A stretch of DNA of 64,000 nucleotides, from positions 55,868,192 to 55,932,191 of the forward strand of contig OX031061.1 in NCBI GenBank assembly GCA_943736015.1, in the 5' to 3' direction. Numbering within the stretch: the stretch's first letter is position 1; each line of letters begins with the position of its first letter. Made by a program: the position numbers and the translations under genes. Positions 11,401-26,400 of this stretch are shown one piece after another. Source of the DNA: Tridacna crocea. Its lineage: Eukaryota; Mollusca; Bivalvia; Cardiida; Cardiidae. The notes under the pieces are model-generated. The model searched no databases. It was given only the letters and a program-made list of their open reading frames with translations, and was not told the origin of the DNA.

Positions 11401-14400
11401 ATTAGCAAAATTAGGGAGGCTTTGCAAACTAGTTAATTGAAAAATACTTAAGATAAAACTAGGAGTTAAAGTATCTTTTTACAAACATAGAGTTACTGAT
11501 AAATATAACATGACTGAATTACTTTTAAAACATATATAAATACTAAACACTACAACAAATCATTGAAAGATCCATATATGTTGACTTCTTCAAGCCTTTT
11601 ATTACTTGGATTCAAATATCATTTTTCACAGAATTTAAATGTTCAATATACCAAGCTTATTATTTTTTCCTTTAATCCTTTATCACATGACAAAATTTTC
11701 GATCCGTCCAAATCCAAAGCATATGTAGATGCAAAATTTGATGTTGCGAAAAATGGGGACGATGTAGAAAATGGTAGAAAACATTGTGGGAAAAGGAGAA
11801 AATGCTGGTTCCCAGCATTTTCTCCTTTTCCCACAATGTTTTCAAAAGTCCTGTTTCTCCAGGTCATCAAAAGTCGGCATTGTGTGGGAAAGGGTAAGCA
11901 ACACAAAATGATATTGTATATGTATGAACCATGCTCTGTGAAAAGGGGGCTAAATACATCTGCAAAAACTCTAGACCCAGGTCAGCCTGAGCAGTTTGTG
12001 CAGGCTGATTTGTGCCAAAAATTTGTGTTGATAAATTTTCTTTGTGTCACAGAACCAGTCTAACTCATGATTCAGTTGGTTGATGTTACACAAAATGAAT
12101 TCTTATGGATCCATAATAATATACCGTAATATGCTTAAATTTTGGGACAGCAAAAAATGATTAATTTTTTTCGTGTCCCAATACTTTGGTCTACAAAAAA
12201 TAATTATTCTGTCAGCTGTCCCAAAACTTATGGTCAAACACGACGGTCTGTCAAAGTGAAAGTCACTCGCTGCTAACACATCGAATATTGCCGACGTTGA
12301 AATATTGCAACGTGATTGATGTCAGGTTTGTAGGTTGGTCTATTTTTAGACTGATTGGAATTCCACCGATCAGTTTGAGCACTAAGAGCTTGCGATTTTC
12401 CTTGATTATGAACTTTTCACTCATTTTTGTTTGCATCTTGGGATATCAATAAAAACGTTATTTTGCGTTTGTAGAAAAAATTCACAACATATTTTACCTG
12501 CTTACATGTACGCGAGGTGAACGACGTTAACTGCACTCTTGACAAGTACCAGCTCGGACCGTTCTCAAATTTGATTGGTTCGTCGATCTTCGATCGATAA
12601 ACCTTGGGTAAAACTGTGTAACGTTACCTAGATTTCTATTTATAAACAACAAACTCGATTGACCGTAAAATACACGCGTGTCAACTCTGTTAACCTGATG
12701 TACACACACGTTATACATGTTATGGATCTTGGATAGAAGTTTATCACACCCTTTTTACAGTTACGTCGGATTTCTTTTTGAATTGGGGTTTACATTAGAC
12801 AATCAGGTGATCGGGTTTTTCGTCTTGGATCGGGTAATTCCTATTGAAATGGGGGGAGTTAGGAAGCATGCTTACGACGTTACGAGCGTAAAAATAAAAC
12901 GACGAGAAATAAATATTTGCAAAGGGTAGGCCTATCAACGGATTGAAAAAAGAAAATTAAATAAGATATTCACTGTCCCAATTCTTTGGAACAAAAAATT
13001 ACCGATCTTGCTTTGCAATTTTTAGTATGTCCCAAATCTTTGGGTCATGAAAAATAATTATTTTCGTGATTTTTGATGGTGTCCCAATTCTTTGGGTGTC
13101 CCAAAATATACGCAAATTACGGTATGGTGACTTGCTTGTTATAATAGGTCACTGAGATGCATCAAGCCCCCTTTTGCCAAACCATGGCACATATAAAGAT
13201 TTTCCTACTTGGCAACTTGTGCATCTTCCTCTCTGTTTATGTACACCTTTCTGTATACCACCAGCGACTTTAAGATTTGATCCAGGACAGCACCTTTCTG
13301 CGTGTGGGGTGGACAGTAGATTGTCTGCAAGAGAAAAGTCAAGTTTTAGTCATAGCCATACATAGTTACACATAATTATGATATATATGTTCCCGGCATG
13401 TTAACCATTCAGATCACAAGAAATTTCTTTGCAGTGTAATAAACATAGTAATACATAATCTGCAAGATTAACATATAATCACTCAAGTTATCTAAACCCT
13501 TTACCAACCCTTTAACCCATTACCACACAATCCCTACTTTTGACAACCCTGAGAAATAAGCCTTTGGAAAACATTGTGGGAAAAGGAGAAAATGCTGGCA
13601 ACCAGCATTTTCTCCTTTTCCAACAATGTTTTCTACCCTTCACAAAACAAATTTCAAATTTATAGTCACTTTTATTTTGTCTTCTGCAAATGCTTTCGAT
13701 TTGGACAAGCCGAAAATATTGTTGTTTGGTAATGAGTTAAGCAATTCAAATTTTAATGATTGATAAAGAAAACCTTTGAAAAAGTCACAAATGCTGCTAA
13801 TGAGCATTTTTTTCCATTTCTCTACCCTGACTTGAGATGACAAAGTTTATTCTCAACAAGCACTAAATGCTGTAAAAATGATGATCATAGAAAAATAACT
13901 CAAAGACACTGTGAGGTAGAGTTACATGCTTGCATACTGCACTTTCAAATATTGTAACAAATAAGCATAACATATTTCAAGTCATTCCTATTTAAGATGA
14001 CAAAGTCATAATCAGGACAAGCAAGAGATGCTGTAAATATGCAGATCAAAGGGGGAATATCTCAAAATTCGAGCTAGAAAGTATTATGGTTCTTGTGCAC
14101 TGCACTCAGTGATTTTTCAACAATCATGCATAGGAAATTTGAAGATGTTCAGACAAGAGATGATAAAAATGCTGTAAAAATGACAAAGAGAAATAACTCA
14201 AAGACAGTACAAGGTAGAGTTATGGTTCTTATGCACTGAACTCTGTAGTATTGAAACATACACAAATGCGAAGTTTCAAGTCAATCAGAATGGAGATGAC
14301 GAAATTTATGCTCAGGACAAAAAACTGGATGCTGTCCGCCCGAGCACCAAGGGTGATCCCCATAATGTCCTCTCTTTGATTAGGGTATAAAAATAGTTTG

Positions 14401-17400
14401 TTTAAAATCCAGTATAGACATACTGACAGATTTAAACTGTCCAATATCTTGTGATATGCTAAGGCCAATACAAACTTCATAATGTAATCTCCGGACTCAT
14501 TACCAAATGACAAAAATCAAGACTTTTCCAAGTCCAAAGCAATTTCTAATGACAAATCAAAGGTGGCTAAAATGGAGAAAATTGTCTTTGAAAGGGTAGA
14601 AAACATTGTGGGAAAAGGAGAAAATCCTGGTAACCATCTTTTTCTTTCTTTACCCTTCAACTCTTCTCAGAAATAAATTTCAATTTTTGAGCTGCGTGCC
14701 AGCTCACTCCTGTCCAAAATTTTGTAGTTTGGTAAAATATTAACCCATTACAATACAATCCCTACCGTTGATGACCTTGAGAAAGAAGCCATTAGAAAAT
14801 ATTGTGGGAAAAGGAGAAAATGCTGGTAACCAGCATTTTCTCCTTTTCCCACAATGTTTTCTGCTCCTCACAAAACAGATTTGAAATTTTCAGTCACTTC
14901 TATTTTGTCCTCTGCTAATGCTTTCGATTTGGACAAGCCTAAAATATTGTCGTTTGGTAATGAGTTAACCAAATGACAAAAATTTAGACTTTTCCAAGTC
15001 CAAAGCAATTGCAAATTACAAATCAAAAGCAGCTAAAATTGTCTTTGAAGAAGAAAGCACTGTGGAAAAAAGAGAAAATGCTGGTAACCCGCATTGTCTC
15101 CTTTTCCCACAATGTTTTTAAAAGGCTTCTTTCCAAAGGTCATCAAAAGCCATCATTGTGGGGTAAAGGGTTAAATCACTCTAGAAATTTAATACAGTAA
15201 CAATCAACCCTCATTCTTTTTGTGGAAAAATTATGATTAAGCTGAATCATCATTGCCTTTTTGATCAATTAGCTCTTCGCAAACTGGTGATACAAGATTT
15301 TCTGTTATTGATTAGGTGCAAAGAAACAATGAAATATTTTCTATTTGAGAGCAATAAAACAATATAAATTGAGATAGAGATAATTGTTGTTATTATTACT
15401 ACTACCGGTATTTTGTAGTTTGGGAGAGGATTAACAAAATTTGTTATACCTTGTCTTCAAAGAAAGTACAGCCTACAAGCTGAGCACATGGCACATGGTA
15501 GATATTGTTACATCTGGCTTTAAAACACTGTAGAGAAGCCCCAATCTTGTGACAAAGGACACACTTCTGTTTCAAGGCCCGTTTATGTGCCTGCTGTACG
15601 TTCATCAAGGCCCCGTTCAGTGTTTCGTATACATCCTGAGACCACAGAGCACAGTTGAGATGAGCCCATTTGTTTATATCCATATTTAGCAACCTAAAAT
15701 ATTGATACAAAACAATTAATACAATGTACAACAAGATTGTACTGCTTTGGAAGAGAAATCTGGTCATCAGACAATCTCTTTCAAGGCTGATATACGAGGG
15801 GCTTTCAATAAGTAATGCAACTGACCCACTTCAGGTTGTCTGATTTAGTTGAAATTTTGCATGTGTAATGATTTATATCTCGATGGGTTATGTGACAACT
15901 TACAGCTCTGAACTAAATGTGGTTTCTGATTTACTCATCATATGCAAATATTAATAATCCTCCACTAAACCCTATGTTGTGGGTACTCATTAGAATCGTC
16001 TCATCGAGACGATTCTACTGAGTACCCACAACATAGGGTTTGGAAGAGAAGTAATGGATTTAGAACCCAATCACTCCCTCTTACCAGGACCCCTGTAGAT
16101 ACATAACAACTTATCTGAGTTTGAAGTAAGTATCTTCAGTGATGACATAGATAGTACAAAAATATCCCAGAATGTGCATGAACGACGACTAGGCAAGCAA
16201 TGACGGGGCTATCACAATACCTCAATGTTTTCTTCACAAAATAGTCAAGCAAAAGGTAGCTCCATCCATGATTAATTCTAGCCTAAAACAATTTAATTCT
16301 GGATATGAGGTTTAGTCATGAAGACCTTCAAAGATTGCAATATTGGTTCTATAGAGAAAATGGACTACATTCATACATAACTGCCACAATGTTTAAAAGC
16401 ATAAAGATGGCATCACATATTCTGAGGCAAAGTCTACACAAAATTATTCATGCCAAATTCTGAACACTGATTTTTGCAAAAGATTGCACTACAAGTCAAC
16501 AGAAAATGGTGTTTACCTTGCGACCCCGTCACTTGGACCATCTCCAATTTCCTGACAAAACTCACATTTTCTCAAATCTGTTATCTTATCTCTGTCATGT
16601 GCTAATGACATGGCTAACTTGGACCAATTCTAAAAAAAAAAGAAACATCAAAATTACCTATCAGCTTTAACTCTTTACCAAACGACAATATTCTAGGTCT
16701 GTCCAAATTGAAAGCATCTGCAGACAACAAAATAAAAGTGATTGAAAATTTAAAAAATTGTTTTGTGAAGAGTTCTCCTTTTCCCACAATGTTTTCTACC
16801 CTTCACAACACATATTTCAAATTTTCGGTCACTTTTATTTTGTCATCTGCAAATGCTTTTAATTTTGACAAAGCTAAAATTCTATCGTTTGGTAATGACT
16901 TAAAAGACCACCACTTTAACCACTGAGCTATAAAGAGAATTTTCCCCAAACTCAGTATCCCATTTCATATCACTATGCCAAGGTGTGAATAAGCACTACA
17001 GGGAATATAAAGTAACAGTAAACAAGCCCACAAAGAGGCCAGTGGAAGGGAATGCAGATTAACTCTTTACCAAACGACAAAATCTTGGACTGGCCCGAAT
17101 TCAAAGCATTTGCAAACGACATTATAAATATGGCTCAAAATTGAAAATTGTTTCGGGAAGGGTGGAAAACAGTGTGGGAAAAGGAGAAAATGCTGGTTAC
17201 CAGCATTTTCTCCTTTTCCTACAATGTTTTCAAAAGGCTTCTTTCTCAGGGTCGTTTATCCGGATTGTGTGGTAAAGAGCTAAACATGTTTTACTCTCAC
17301 ATTCATGTATCAGTGATTTTGGATCACCACAACCCTCACATACCCATTGCTATGGCAAATGACAAAATACAAACTATACCTCTGACTCCTCTTCTTCTTT

Positions 17401-20400
17401 TTTCACCACTGTATGCATGACAGTAAAGTAGGCTGGGTCAAACCTTCTATACTTGATATCTTTCCATTTCTTCAACTGAGGCTGTAAAATACATATTAAG
17501 CATTATACGGTAGGATCGTCATCTAACTCTTTACCCTATAAGGCATTTCTATGGTATCTCTAACTGACCCTACATAACAGCAAGGATGAAGCCGTTTCCT
17601 ATGTGTATATGATACCTCTTTATAACATAGAAAACATTGTTGCAAAAGGTTAAATTGCTCGTCACGAGCAATTTCACCTTTGGCCACAGTGTTTTCCAAA
17701 GGGTCCTACAAGCAATGCGTAGAAATGAGTATCTATAGAGTAAAGGGATAATAACAGATACCTCCAAGCAGTAGCCTCGTCTCTGGATTTGGACAAAAGC
17801 CAGCAGTTCTACAAGTCCGTAATAAGGAGCGACAGCGAGTTACGGGCGAAACATGCACCACTTTCAAAGGTAGAAGCCAGGCGCCAGTAGCTGAGCCATT
17901 AACATACTGGACTTGAGAACAGGGTGTAGCTAGTTCGATCCCCAGCTCAACTACTCTCTTTCCATGGATTGATGACAGTCACTGTGACAGGATTCATTCC
18001 TCTCTCACTGCTAATGTTTCAATGATAGACATATGGGAAAGGATCAGTGGCTTGAGAAGTATATTGTGTGGAGTACCTGTTAATGGAACTCTAGGAAAGT
18101 ATGGATAGTTGTCCTGGCTGCTGAGATATAACTGAAATAATGGAAAGCCCTTTTGAAAACATGGGAAAAGGAGAAAATGCTGGTAACTAGCATTTTCTCC
18201 TTTTCCCACAAGGTTTTCTACTTTATTAGATACAAATCCTATCACTGGCCTCTGCAAATGCATGCAATATGAATGAAGCTAAAAACTTTTTCGTTCACCT
18301 CACTTACCCTCATTTCTGATATACTGCCACTTCGTCTAAATTTACTTTTCCCCAATTTGTCAAAGTCTGATTTCTGTCTCATGAAAGAGGTAGGACTTCC
18401 TAGAAGTGGAGTTGAAGGACCAGATTTTGTTGGAGTGATTTCCATTGGTTCAATGCCTGACGAGGGTGTGACAGCAGGTGTAGCTGTTGTACTTGAGGAT
18501 GGAGTGACCTCCCCTGGACTCAATGCTCCGAATTCTTACAATAGAAAAAGTGTTATTCATACTAAACATGCATGTACATGCCATTTTGCAATACTGTTGT
18601 ATAGCAACAACTTTACCTGTTACCTAAAAAACACTAGTGTTACACTGTTATAGGATTACAGAAAACATTGTGGACAAACGAAAAGTGCTAGTTACCAGCA
18701 TTTTCTCCTTTTCCTACATTGTTTTCTAAAGCATTCCCTTTTAGTGTTGTAAAGAAATAAACTTAAACTTTTCCAACAATAGTTTTTTAAAGTGGAAACT
18801 GCTATACTTTCAAAATTTTAAATTTCCCGCATCTGTATCCTTGTTTCGTATGCAATGTTGTGTCACCAGCATTTTAATTCTTTCACTGTGACAGTTCAAA
18901 GATCCATTTTTTTTTTTTTTCTCTTCACCAATACTACCTGAAGAAAGTGCCACTTGCATCAGTGCACAAATAGTATTACCATTATGTGCAACAGTACATA
19001 GGTGCACTTTTAATTCAATATCTACTACAAAAGTACACGTGCAGTAGGATGCATATGAACATTTGTCCTAAACGTTGTTAACCCTTTCCCATACAAGCCC
19101 TGGTAATTATGTGTCTGCAGTAAAAGTCTTTTGAAAACACTGGGAAAAGGAGAAATTGCTCATAACGAGCAATTTCTCCTTTTCCCACAGTGTTTTCTAC
19201 CCTTTTTGAGAATTTTCTACCATTTTCTCCAAATCTAAAACTGTCGTTTGCAAACTCTTTCAGTTTGGAGGAGTCCAAAATTTGTCATCTGGGAAAGGGT
19301 TAAATGAGTGTTTAAAAAATTGATCTGTCACACTGCCTACATCAAATCGGTCTTTATTCAAACTTGGTTGAGCTATACAAGACTAAAAAAGAAAGTATTC
19401 AATCTGGTTATCAAGTCTAATCAAGTTCAAACCCTTTATGAAGTCTGATCCCTTTCAGTCTAATATGGTTATAAAGTTTGATTGCGTACCCTCAAGTTAC
19501 TCAAAGCCATTTACCTGTCACTATAGGAAATGCAATGAAAAACAGTCTGTTTGCTCATCTTTAATTGAAAAAAGCAATCTTGATATTTGATATTTTTTCT
19601 TATCTATAAAATAGAAACAAACATATTTACCCCTTATAGATGTTTTCAGTAAATTTGATGATGAAAAGGTGTTTTGTTCTGCTGTGTCTGTGTCATCTAG
19701 TTTCTGGGTTAGTATACGAGTATTTTTGAAGTTGAGAAAACATGGCTGGCTGCAAAATGTGATCATTTCCTCTTCACTTTCCTGCAGGTAAAACAACAAA
19801 AATCCTACTGTTAACATTTACTGTCCAAACTGATCTTAGATCAATCAAAACCTGGTACTAGTACAAAAACCTTGCAAAAAAAAGATTTTTTCTTGATTTC
19901 TATTAGAAACATGTAAATCAAATAAATATTTGCTCTATTTTCCAGCCAGGAGTGATTAACTCATTACCAAACAACAATATTATAGACTGGTTCAAATTGA
20001 AAGCATTTGCAGATGACAAAATCAAAGTAACTGAAAATTTGAAATTTGTGTTGTGAAGGGTAGAAAACATTGTGGGAAAAGGAGAAAATGCTGGTTACCG
20101 GCATTTTCTCCTTTTCCCACAATGTTTTCTAAAGGCTTCTTTTTCAGGGGTTTCAAAAGTTGGAATTGTGTGGTAATGGGTTAAGAAAGTAGGTTTATGT
20201 TTCTCAATGATTCTATCAAAGGTTATCATAACATCAATAATGAGAATATAACATGCAGATGTGCTGACAATATAACATCTCTATCAACATTGAACTCTTT
20301 ACCAAATGACAGAATTTTGGACTAGTCCAAATTGAAACCATTTGCACGCGACAAAATAAATATGAATCAAAAATTGACTTTTGAATTGGAAAAGGTAGAA

Positions 20401-23400
20401 AACATTGTGGGAAAAGGAGAAAATGCTGGTTACCAGCATTTTCTCCTTTTCCCACAATGTTTTCAAAGGCTTTCTTTCTCAGGGCCGTTAAAAGTTGGGA
20501 CTGTGTGGTAAAGAGTTAAGTCCTGCTCTGTGGAACAAAGATTCAATACATCTCTATGAGGCATTATACTGAGCAAGCCATAACACAATCATGGACCCAT
20601 AAAACCATTTTTGTCCAACAACAAGCTGAAACCTGAGGTAGGCTGGCCCTAAATCATGCTTTAACCCTTTCCCAAACAACAAATTTTAGACCCTTAGGAA
20701 CTGAAAGAGTTTGCAGACGACAACTTCAAATCTGATAAAAATGGCAGAAAGTTCTCCAAATGGGTAGAAAACATTGTGGGAAAAGGAGAAATTGATTGTT
20801 ACCAGCAATTTCTCTTTTTCCCCCCAGTGTTTTCAAAAGACTTGTACTGCAGACACGTTAAAAAACAAAAAAAGGGCTTGTTTGGGAAAGGGTTAACAAC
20901 AGCAAAATGTTTTAACACTGTAAGCCTCTAAGGACTGTGCAGACTGATCAGGTAGATACTTTTTGCAGATGCTCATTTCTTCTCTCAGCCAGTAAGACTA
21001 CATAAATCTTATAGATTGGATTAAAACAAGATCACTTGTAGTTACTGGAACAGAGTGCCTTAACTGAAACTGGAAACGAAAGCTTAAATTGAAACCAAGC
21101 TTTTGAATTAGTTAACCCTTTACTCCATAGATACTCATTTCTACGCATTGCTTGTAGGAGCCTTTGGAAAACATTGTGGCAAAAGGTGAAACTGCTCGTC
21201 ACGAGCAATTTCACCTTTTGCCACAATGTTTTCTATGCTATCAAAAGGTGTCATATACACATAAGAAACAGCTTCATCCTTGCTGTTATTTAGGGTCAAT
21301 TAAAGATACCATAGAAATGCCTTATGGGGTAAAGGGTTAAGAAGGGGCAACATGGTCATGGTATCCATACAAGAAAAATTTCTCCAAGATTTGAAAACAG
21401 AGTCTGCAAGTTTCAAGCAACTTTTTCTGAATTACAATAATTTTTTCGAAACTTATGCTTGGCATTTTATGGATCAAAGCGGTCAAGAGTTTAGCACATA
21501 AGAATGGCAGTGACAACATTCTATACTTCTGTTTGCAAATGATGTTTTCTTTTCTTCAGTACCATATGGAAGGGGTCACAAGTTTAAACCCCTCTGACAC
21601 AAAATTTGAGACTAATTAAGATTGAAAGCATATCAAGATAAAATAGTAAATACCGTAATTTGCTTAAATTTTGGGACAGTAGAAAATAATTAATTTTTTT
21701 CGTGTCCCAATACTTTGGTCTACAAAAAATAATTATTTTGTCAGCTGTCCCAAAACTTATGGTCAAACAAGACTATTTGTCATACTGAAAGTCACTCGCC
21801 GCTAACCCGTCGAATATTGCTGACATTGAAATATTGGAACGTCACTGATGTCAGGTTTGCAGGGTGATCTATTTTTAGACAGATTGGAATTCCACCGATC
21901 AATTTGAGCACTAAGAGTTTAAAACTTCGCTTTTTCTCATTATTTTTGTTGATTATTAACCTGTCACTCATTATTGTCTGCATCTTTGGATCGCGATGAA
22001 GATGTTATTGGGCATTTGTAGATAAATTCACAACATATCTTACCTCCTTACATGTACGTGAGGTGACGTTAATTCCACTCTGACAAGTACCTACTCGGAC
22101 CAATCTCAAATTTGATTGGTTTGTCGATCTTCGATCGATAAACCTTGGGTAAAATTGTGTACCTTGATTTCTATTTCAATGTCTATTGAACTCGATTGAC
22201 CATGAATTACACGCGTGTCAACTCTGTCAACTTCGGATGTACATACCGTTATGGATCTTGGATAGAAGTTTATCACACCCTTTTTACAGTTACGTCGGAT
22301 TTCTTTTTGATTTAAGGTTTAAATTAGACTGTCAGGTGAACGTTTTTTTGTCTTGAATCAGGTAACTCCCATCAGGGATCTTATATATACATATAAGATC
22401 CCTGCTCCCATTGAAATCGTGAGGGTTGGGAAGAATGCTTACCACGTTACGTGTGGAGAAATAAAACTACGCGAAAGCCGAAATAAATATTTGCAAACAA
22501 ACGTTTTAAAATGGATCGAAAGATTTTCTTTTTCTCTAAATAGCTGTTCACTGTCCCAATTCTTTGGAACAACTAGAAGGCCCTGAAGGGCCTGAATATG
22601 CTCTACTGGCAGAGAGTTTGCTTTTAAACAAAGCATACATAGGAGTTCATTACGCAAAAAGACAAAAAAGTTGACATTTTCAACTCAAAATGGCTACTTT
22701 TCCATTACTGTTTGTTGAATTTTTTCAAACTCAAAAGGGTTAAAAAGCTATTGATGGGATAAACAAGCTGAAAAATTCATAAAAGTCTGATCACAAATAA
22801 ATACTTTATCATGTAAACAGGCAATGTAATTGTTCAATTTGAAATGGCTACTTTTCCCATTCTGTTTGTCAGATTTTTTTCAAAATAGATAGGCTTAAAG
22901 CTATTGATGAGATAAACAAACTGTGTAAGTTTCACAGAAATCTGACCAAAAATGAAGACTTTATTGCGTTAACAAGAAATGAAAGTTTTCAACTTGAAAT
23001 GGCTACTTTTCCTATACTGTTCGTTGAATTTTTTTCAAAATCAATAGGGTTGAAGCTATTGATAAGACAAACAAACTCTGCAAGTTTCATGGAAATCTGA
23101 CCAAAAATACAACAGACTTTATCGCGTAAACAAGAAATAAAAATTTTAAACTTGAAATGGCTACTTTTCCCATACTGTTTGTCGGATTTTTTTCAAAATC
23201 AATAGGGTTAAAGCTATCGATGAGATAAACAAACTGTGTAAGTTTCACGAAAATCTGACCAGAAATGAAGACTTTATCGCGTAAACAAGAAAAAGACTAA
23301 CGGACAGACGGACGACGGAAACCACGCCATGACATAAGCTCTGCTGGCTGAAAGCCAGTAGAGCTAAAAAATTAAAGATCTTGCTTTGCAATTTTTAGTA

Positions 23401-26400
23401 TGTCCCAAATCTTTGGGTCATGAAAAATAATTATTTTCGCGATTTTTGATGGTGTCCCAATTTTTTGGGTGTCCCAAAACATACGCAAATTACGGTATGT
23501 CACAGGCAATAGCACTTGTCTGTGATAAGATGGAAAACCACTGTGGGAAAAGGATAAAATGCTTGTAACCACCATTTTCTCCTTTTCCAAACATGTTTTC
23601 CGAAACATTCTTCCTCAGAGTCTTTAAAACTAAAATAAAGAATTAGCCCATTACCACTCAATGACACCTTTTAACACCACTGAGGAAGAAACCTTTTGAA
23701 AACATTGTGGCAAAAGGAGAAATGCTGGTAACCAGCATTTTCTCCTTTTCCCACAATGTTTTCTACCCTATCAAGGTCATATTCCATTGTTTGAGTCACA
23801 TTTAAATTGTTGTCTGCAAATGCATTCAATTTGGACAAGGCTAAAATTTTGTCATCTGTAAAAGGGTTAATGTAGAGAGGCTTTTCTGTGTAAAATATTC
23901 ACCAGTTCATCCTTTGTTAGATTTGGTAGCTCTGATTTCCTTTTTCGGACTCCAGCATTGACAAAGGCCACATCACAGTGTTTACAGTAGGTGTTCCTAT
24001 TCTTGTTGAGAGATTGGATGTTCAGTGCTTCCTCTTTATCTACAGAAAATTTTAAAAAAATCCTATATGGGTGCTTTATTTGTCCACTATATGAGGCAAA
24101 CCAGTTTAAAAAAAAAAAAGCTTGTTGAAAAGAGTACTTTGTTTATAAATAAGAAATTATCTTCTTCTTATCATGGTTTATTGTTTAATAAACCAGTTGT
24201 GAGTTATGAGGCACAATAATCCACGAGGGCAATAGCCTGAGTGTTTTATTTATTGCACATCTTAACTCACAACATGGTTTATTGAACGACAAACCACAAC
24301 AGGAAGAAGATTATTTCGATTCTAACATGGCCAGTTCTTAACAAAAGGAAAACAAGTTCAAACTTGTAGTAAACACGCATATGAAGATTATGTTCCATTG
24401 AATAACCCACTCATCGAATGACGTCACTCGATATAGAATGGCGTCATTATGCATGGATTGTCACAGATTTTACAACGCTTTTCTTGCACAGTGTTTATAG
24501 AGCCAAATTCGCGTGTCATGTTAGAATGAGCTATATTTCCTTTTGCACCATGGTATTAACTCTATACCACATGACAAATTTTTAGACTGGTCCAAATTGA
24601 CCGCTCTTGCAAGCGACAAAATGATAGTGACTGAAAAATCGAAATTTGATATGGGAAGGGTGGAAAACATTGTGGAAAAAGGAGAAAATGCTGGTTACCA
24701 GCATTTTCTCCTTTTCCAATGATGTTTTCAAAAGGCTTCTACCTCAGGGTCCTCAAAAGTCGTCATGGTGTGGGAAAGGGTTAATACATATTAGCAGGTT
24801 AATACTGATCATCCTATCTCAGTGCTTTTGCCTGGTTTTTATGACCCCGAGATAGAAGCCTTCTGAAAACATTGAGGGAAAAGGAGTAAATGCTGGTAAT
24901 CAGCACTTTCTCCTTTTTCAACAATGTTTTCTACCCTTCCTAAATCAAATTTCAATTTTTGAGTCACATTTATTTTGTCATCGGCAAATGCTCTCATTTT
25001 GCACCAGTCCAAAATGTTGTCGTATGGTAAAGAGTTAAGATTGGTTGCCAAGTGTGTGATTTTGTTGGTTTGTATAAGGTTGAACAAAATTTATGGACAA
25101 AAAAAACACCTCTACTTACGTTTCAAGTTAGACTTGAACTGCTCTGGAGAAGGACTGCGACTAACTTCATAGGTAGGAGGAGCCGCAATCTTTAACAAAT
25201 CAGCAATGGCTGACAATACTCCACCAATATCTTCTGCGGCTTTTGCAGATAGGGTCAAGGTCACTGAAACTTCAGTATCTGCATTAGAATCCTTGGAGGA
25301 TCTTGGAAGACCAGTTAAAGGATCAATTTCACCTATCCTATTGTCTTTTCCAGCAAGACCCAGCAAAGCAGAATCAAGCTCTTGCTTTCCTTTATGTGTG
25401 GGTATAGGGGCTCCTCTGGCTTCCATTGGCTGTTTTTCAGCTTCCTGTTGTGTTTCCTGTTTGACAAGGAATGGTGGGTATTTCACAGGAACTGGTTGCA
25501 GAAGTGGCATTGTGGGAGAAGTTCTGGTTTCATCATCCTCAGCTGGCAGGTCAATTGGGCGTAACATTGGGTAATCCATTTTATCCTGTTCTTCAAACCC
25601 TACCTCTGGGGATGACGAGGAGATCACAGACTCTGGACTGTCTGTGGCCCTGAAATAAGACACAAAACCAATAATAACAAATTAGGAACAAATTCTTTTG
25701 CTTTCCTGTAAGACTGATTTCTGATTTAGCCAGTTTTTTTTTTTTTTTTGGAGGTGCTGAAATTAACCTATTACCACACAATACCTATTTTTGACAATCC
25801 TGAGAAAGAAGCCTTTAGAAAACATTGTGGGAAAAGAAGAAAATGCTGGTAACTTTTCTCACAATGTTTTCTATCCTTCACGAAACAAATTTCAAATTGT
25901 AACTCACCTATATTTTGTAGTCTGCATATGCTTTTGATTCGGGCAAGCCAAAACTTTTGTCATTTGGTAACAAGTTAATCAACACAAAACCACAATTTGT
26001 AGACAGCTACCAACATATCATCTGGTTTATGTTAGTATTCCTCATCTCCACCAAATGTTAAATATCATACAAGGATTTATCCAACATTCAGTGTTCATTT
26101 AACCCTTTACAAATTTCGGGTTTAAACGACCTTGAAAACGAAAGATTTTGAAAACACTATGGGGAAAGGAGAAAATGCTAGTAACCAACATTTTCTTCTG
26201 TTCCTACAAAGTTTTCTACCCTATGTAAAAAGAAAGTTGCATTTTTGAGTAAATTGATTTTGTTTTCTGCAAATACTTTCAAATTGGACAAGCCTAAAAT
26301 TGTGTCATTTGGTAAAGATTTAATACAGATATTCTCTGAAACAACAACATCTGGAGTGTCACAAAAATGCAAAGCAAATATAGATTTTCGTAAAAAGAGT

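Larger units (their letters stand above)
21650..23497. mobile_element. TA-flanked transposon with CCGTAAT...GGGACA ends, copy 2 (interrupted)
   Basis: Closely matches copy 1 at 12122-13124 from end to end, with the same ends (CCGTAATTTGCTTAAATTTT and complement). Two insertions separate the halves: a 30-bp palindrome at 22374-22403 and an element of about 800 bp at 22571-23369. Confidence 0.82.

Noticed and set aside
11563-12063. Open frame of 166 codons on the plus strand
   Set aside because: Runs through a type A MITE and a common repeat; residues such as [20 protein letters not shown] are translated MITE core.
25206-25574. Plus-strand open frame of 122 codons
   Set aside because: Antisense to exon 16 and without any recognised protein signature.
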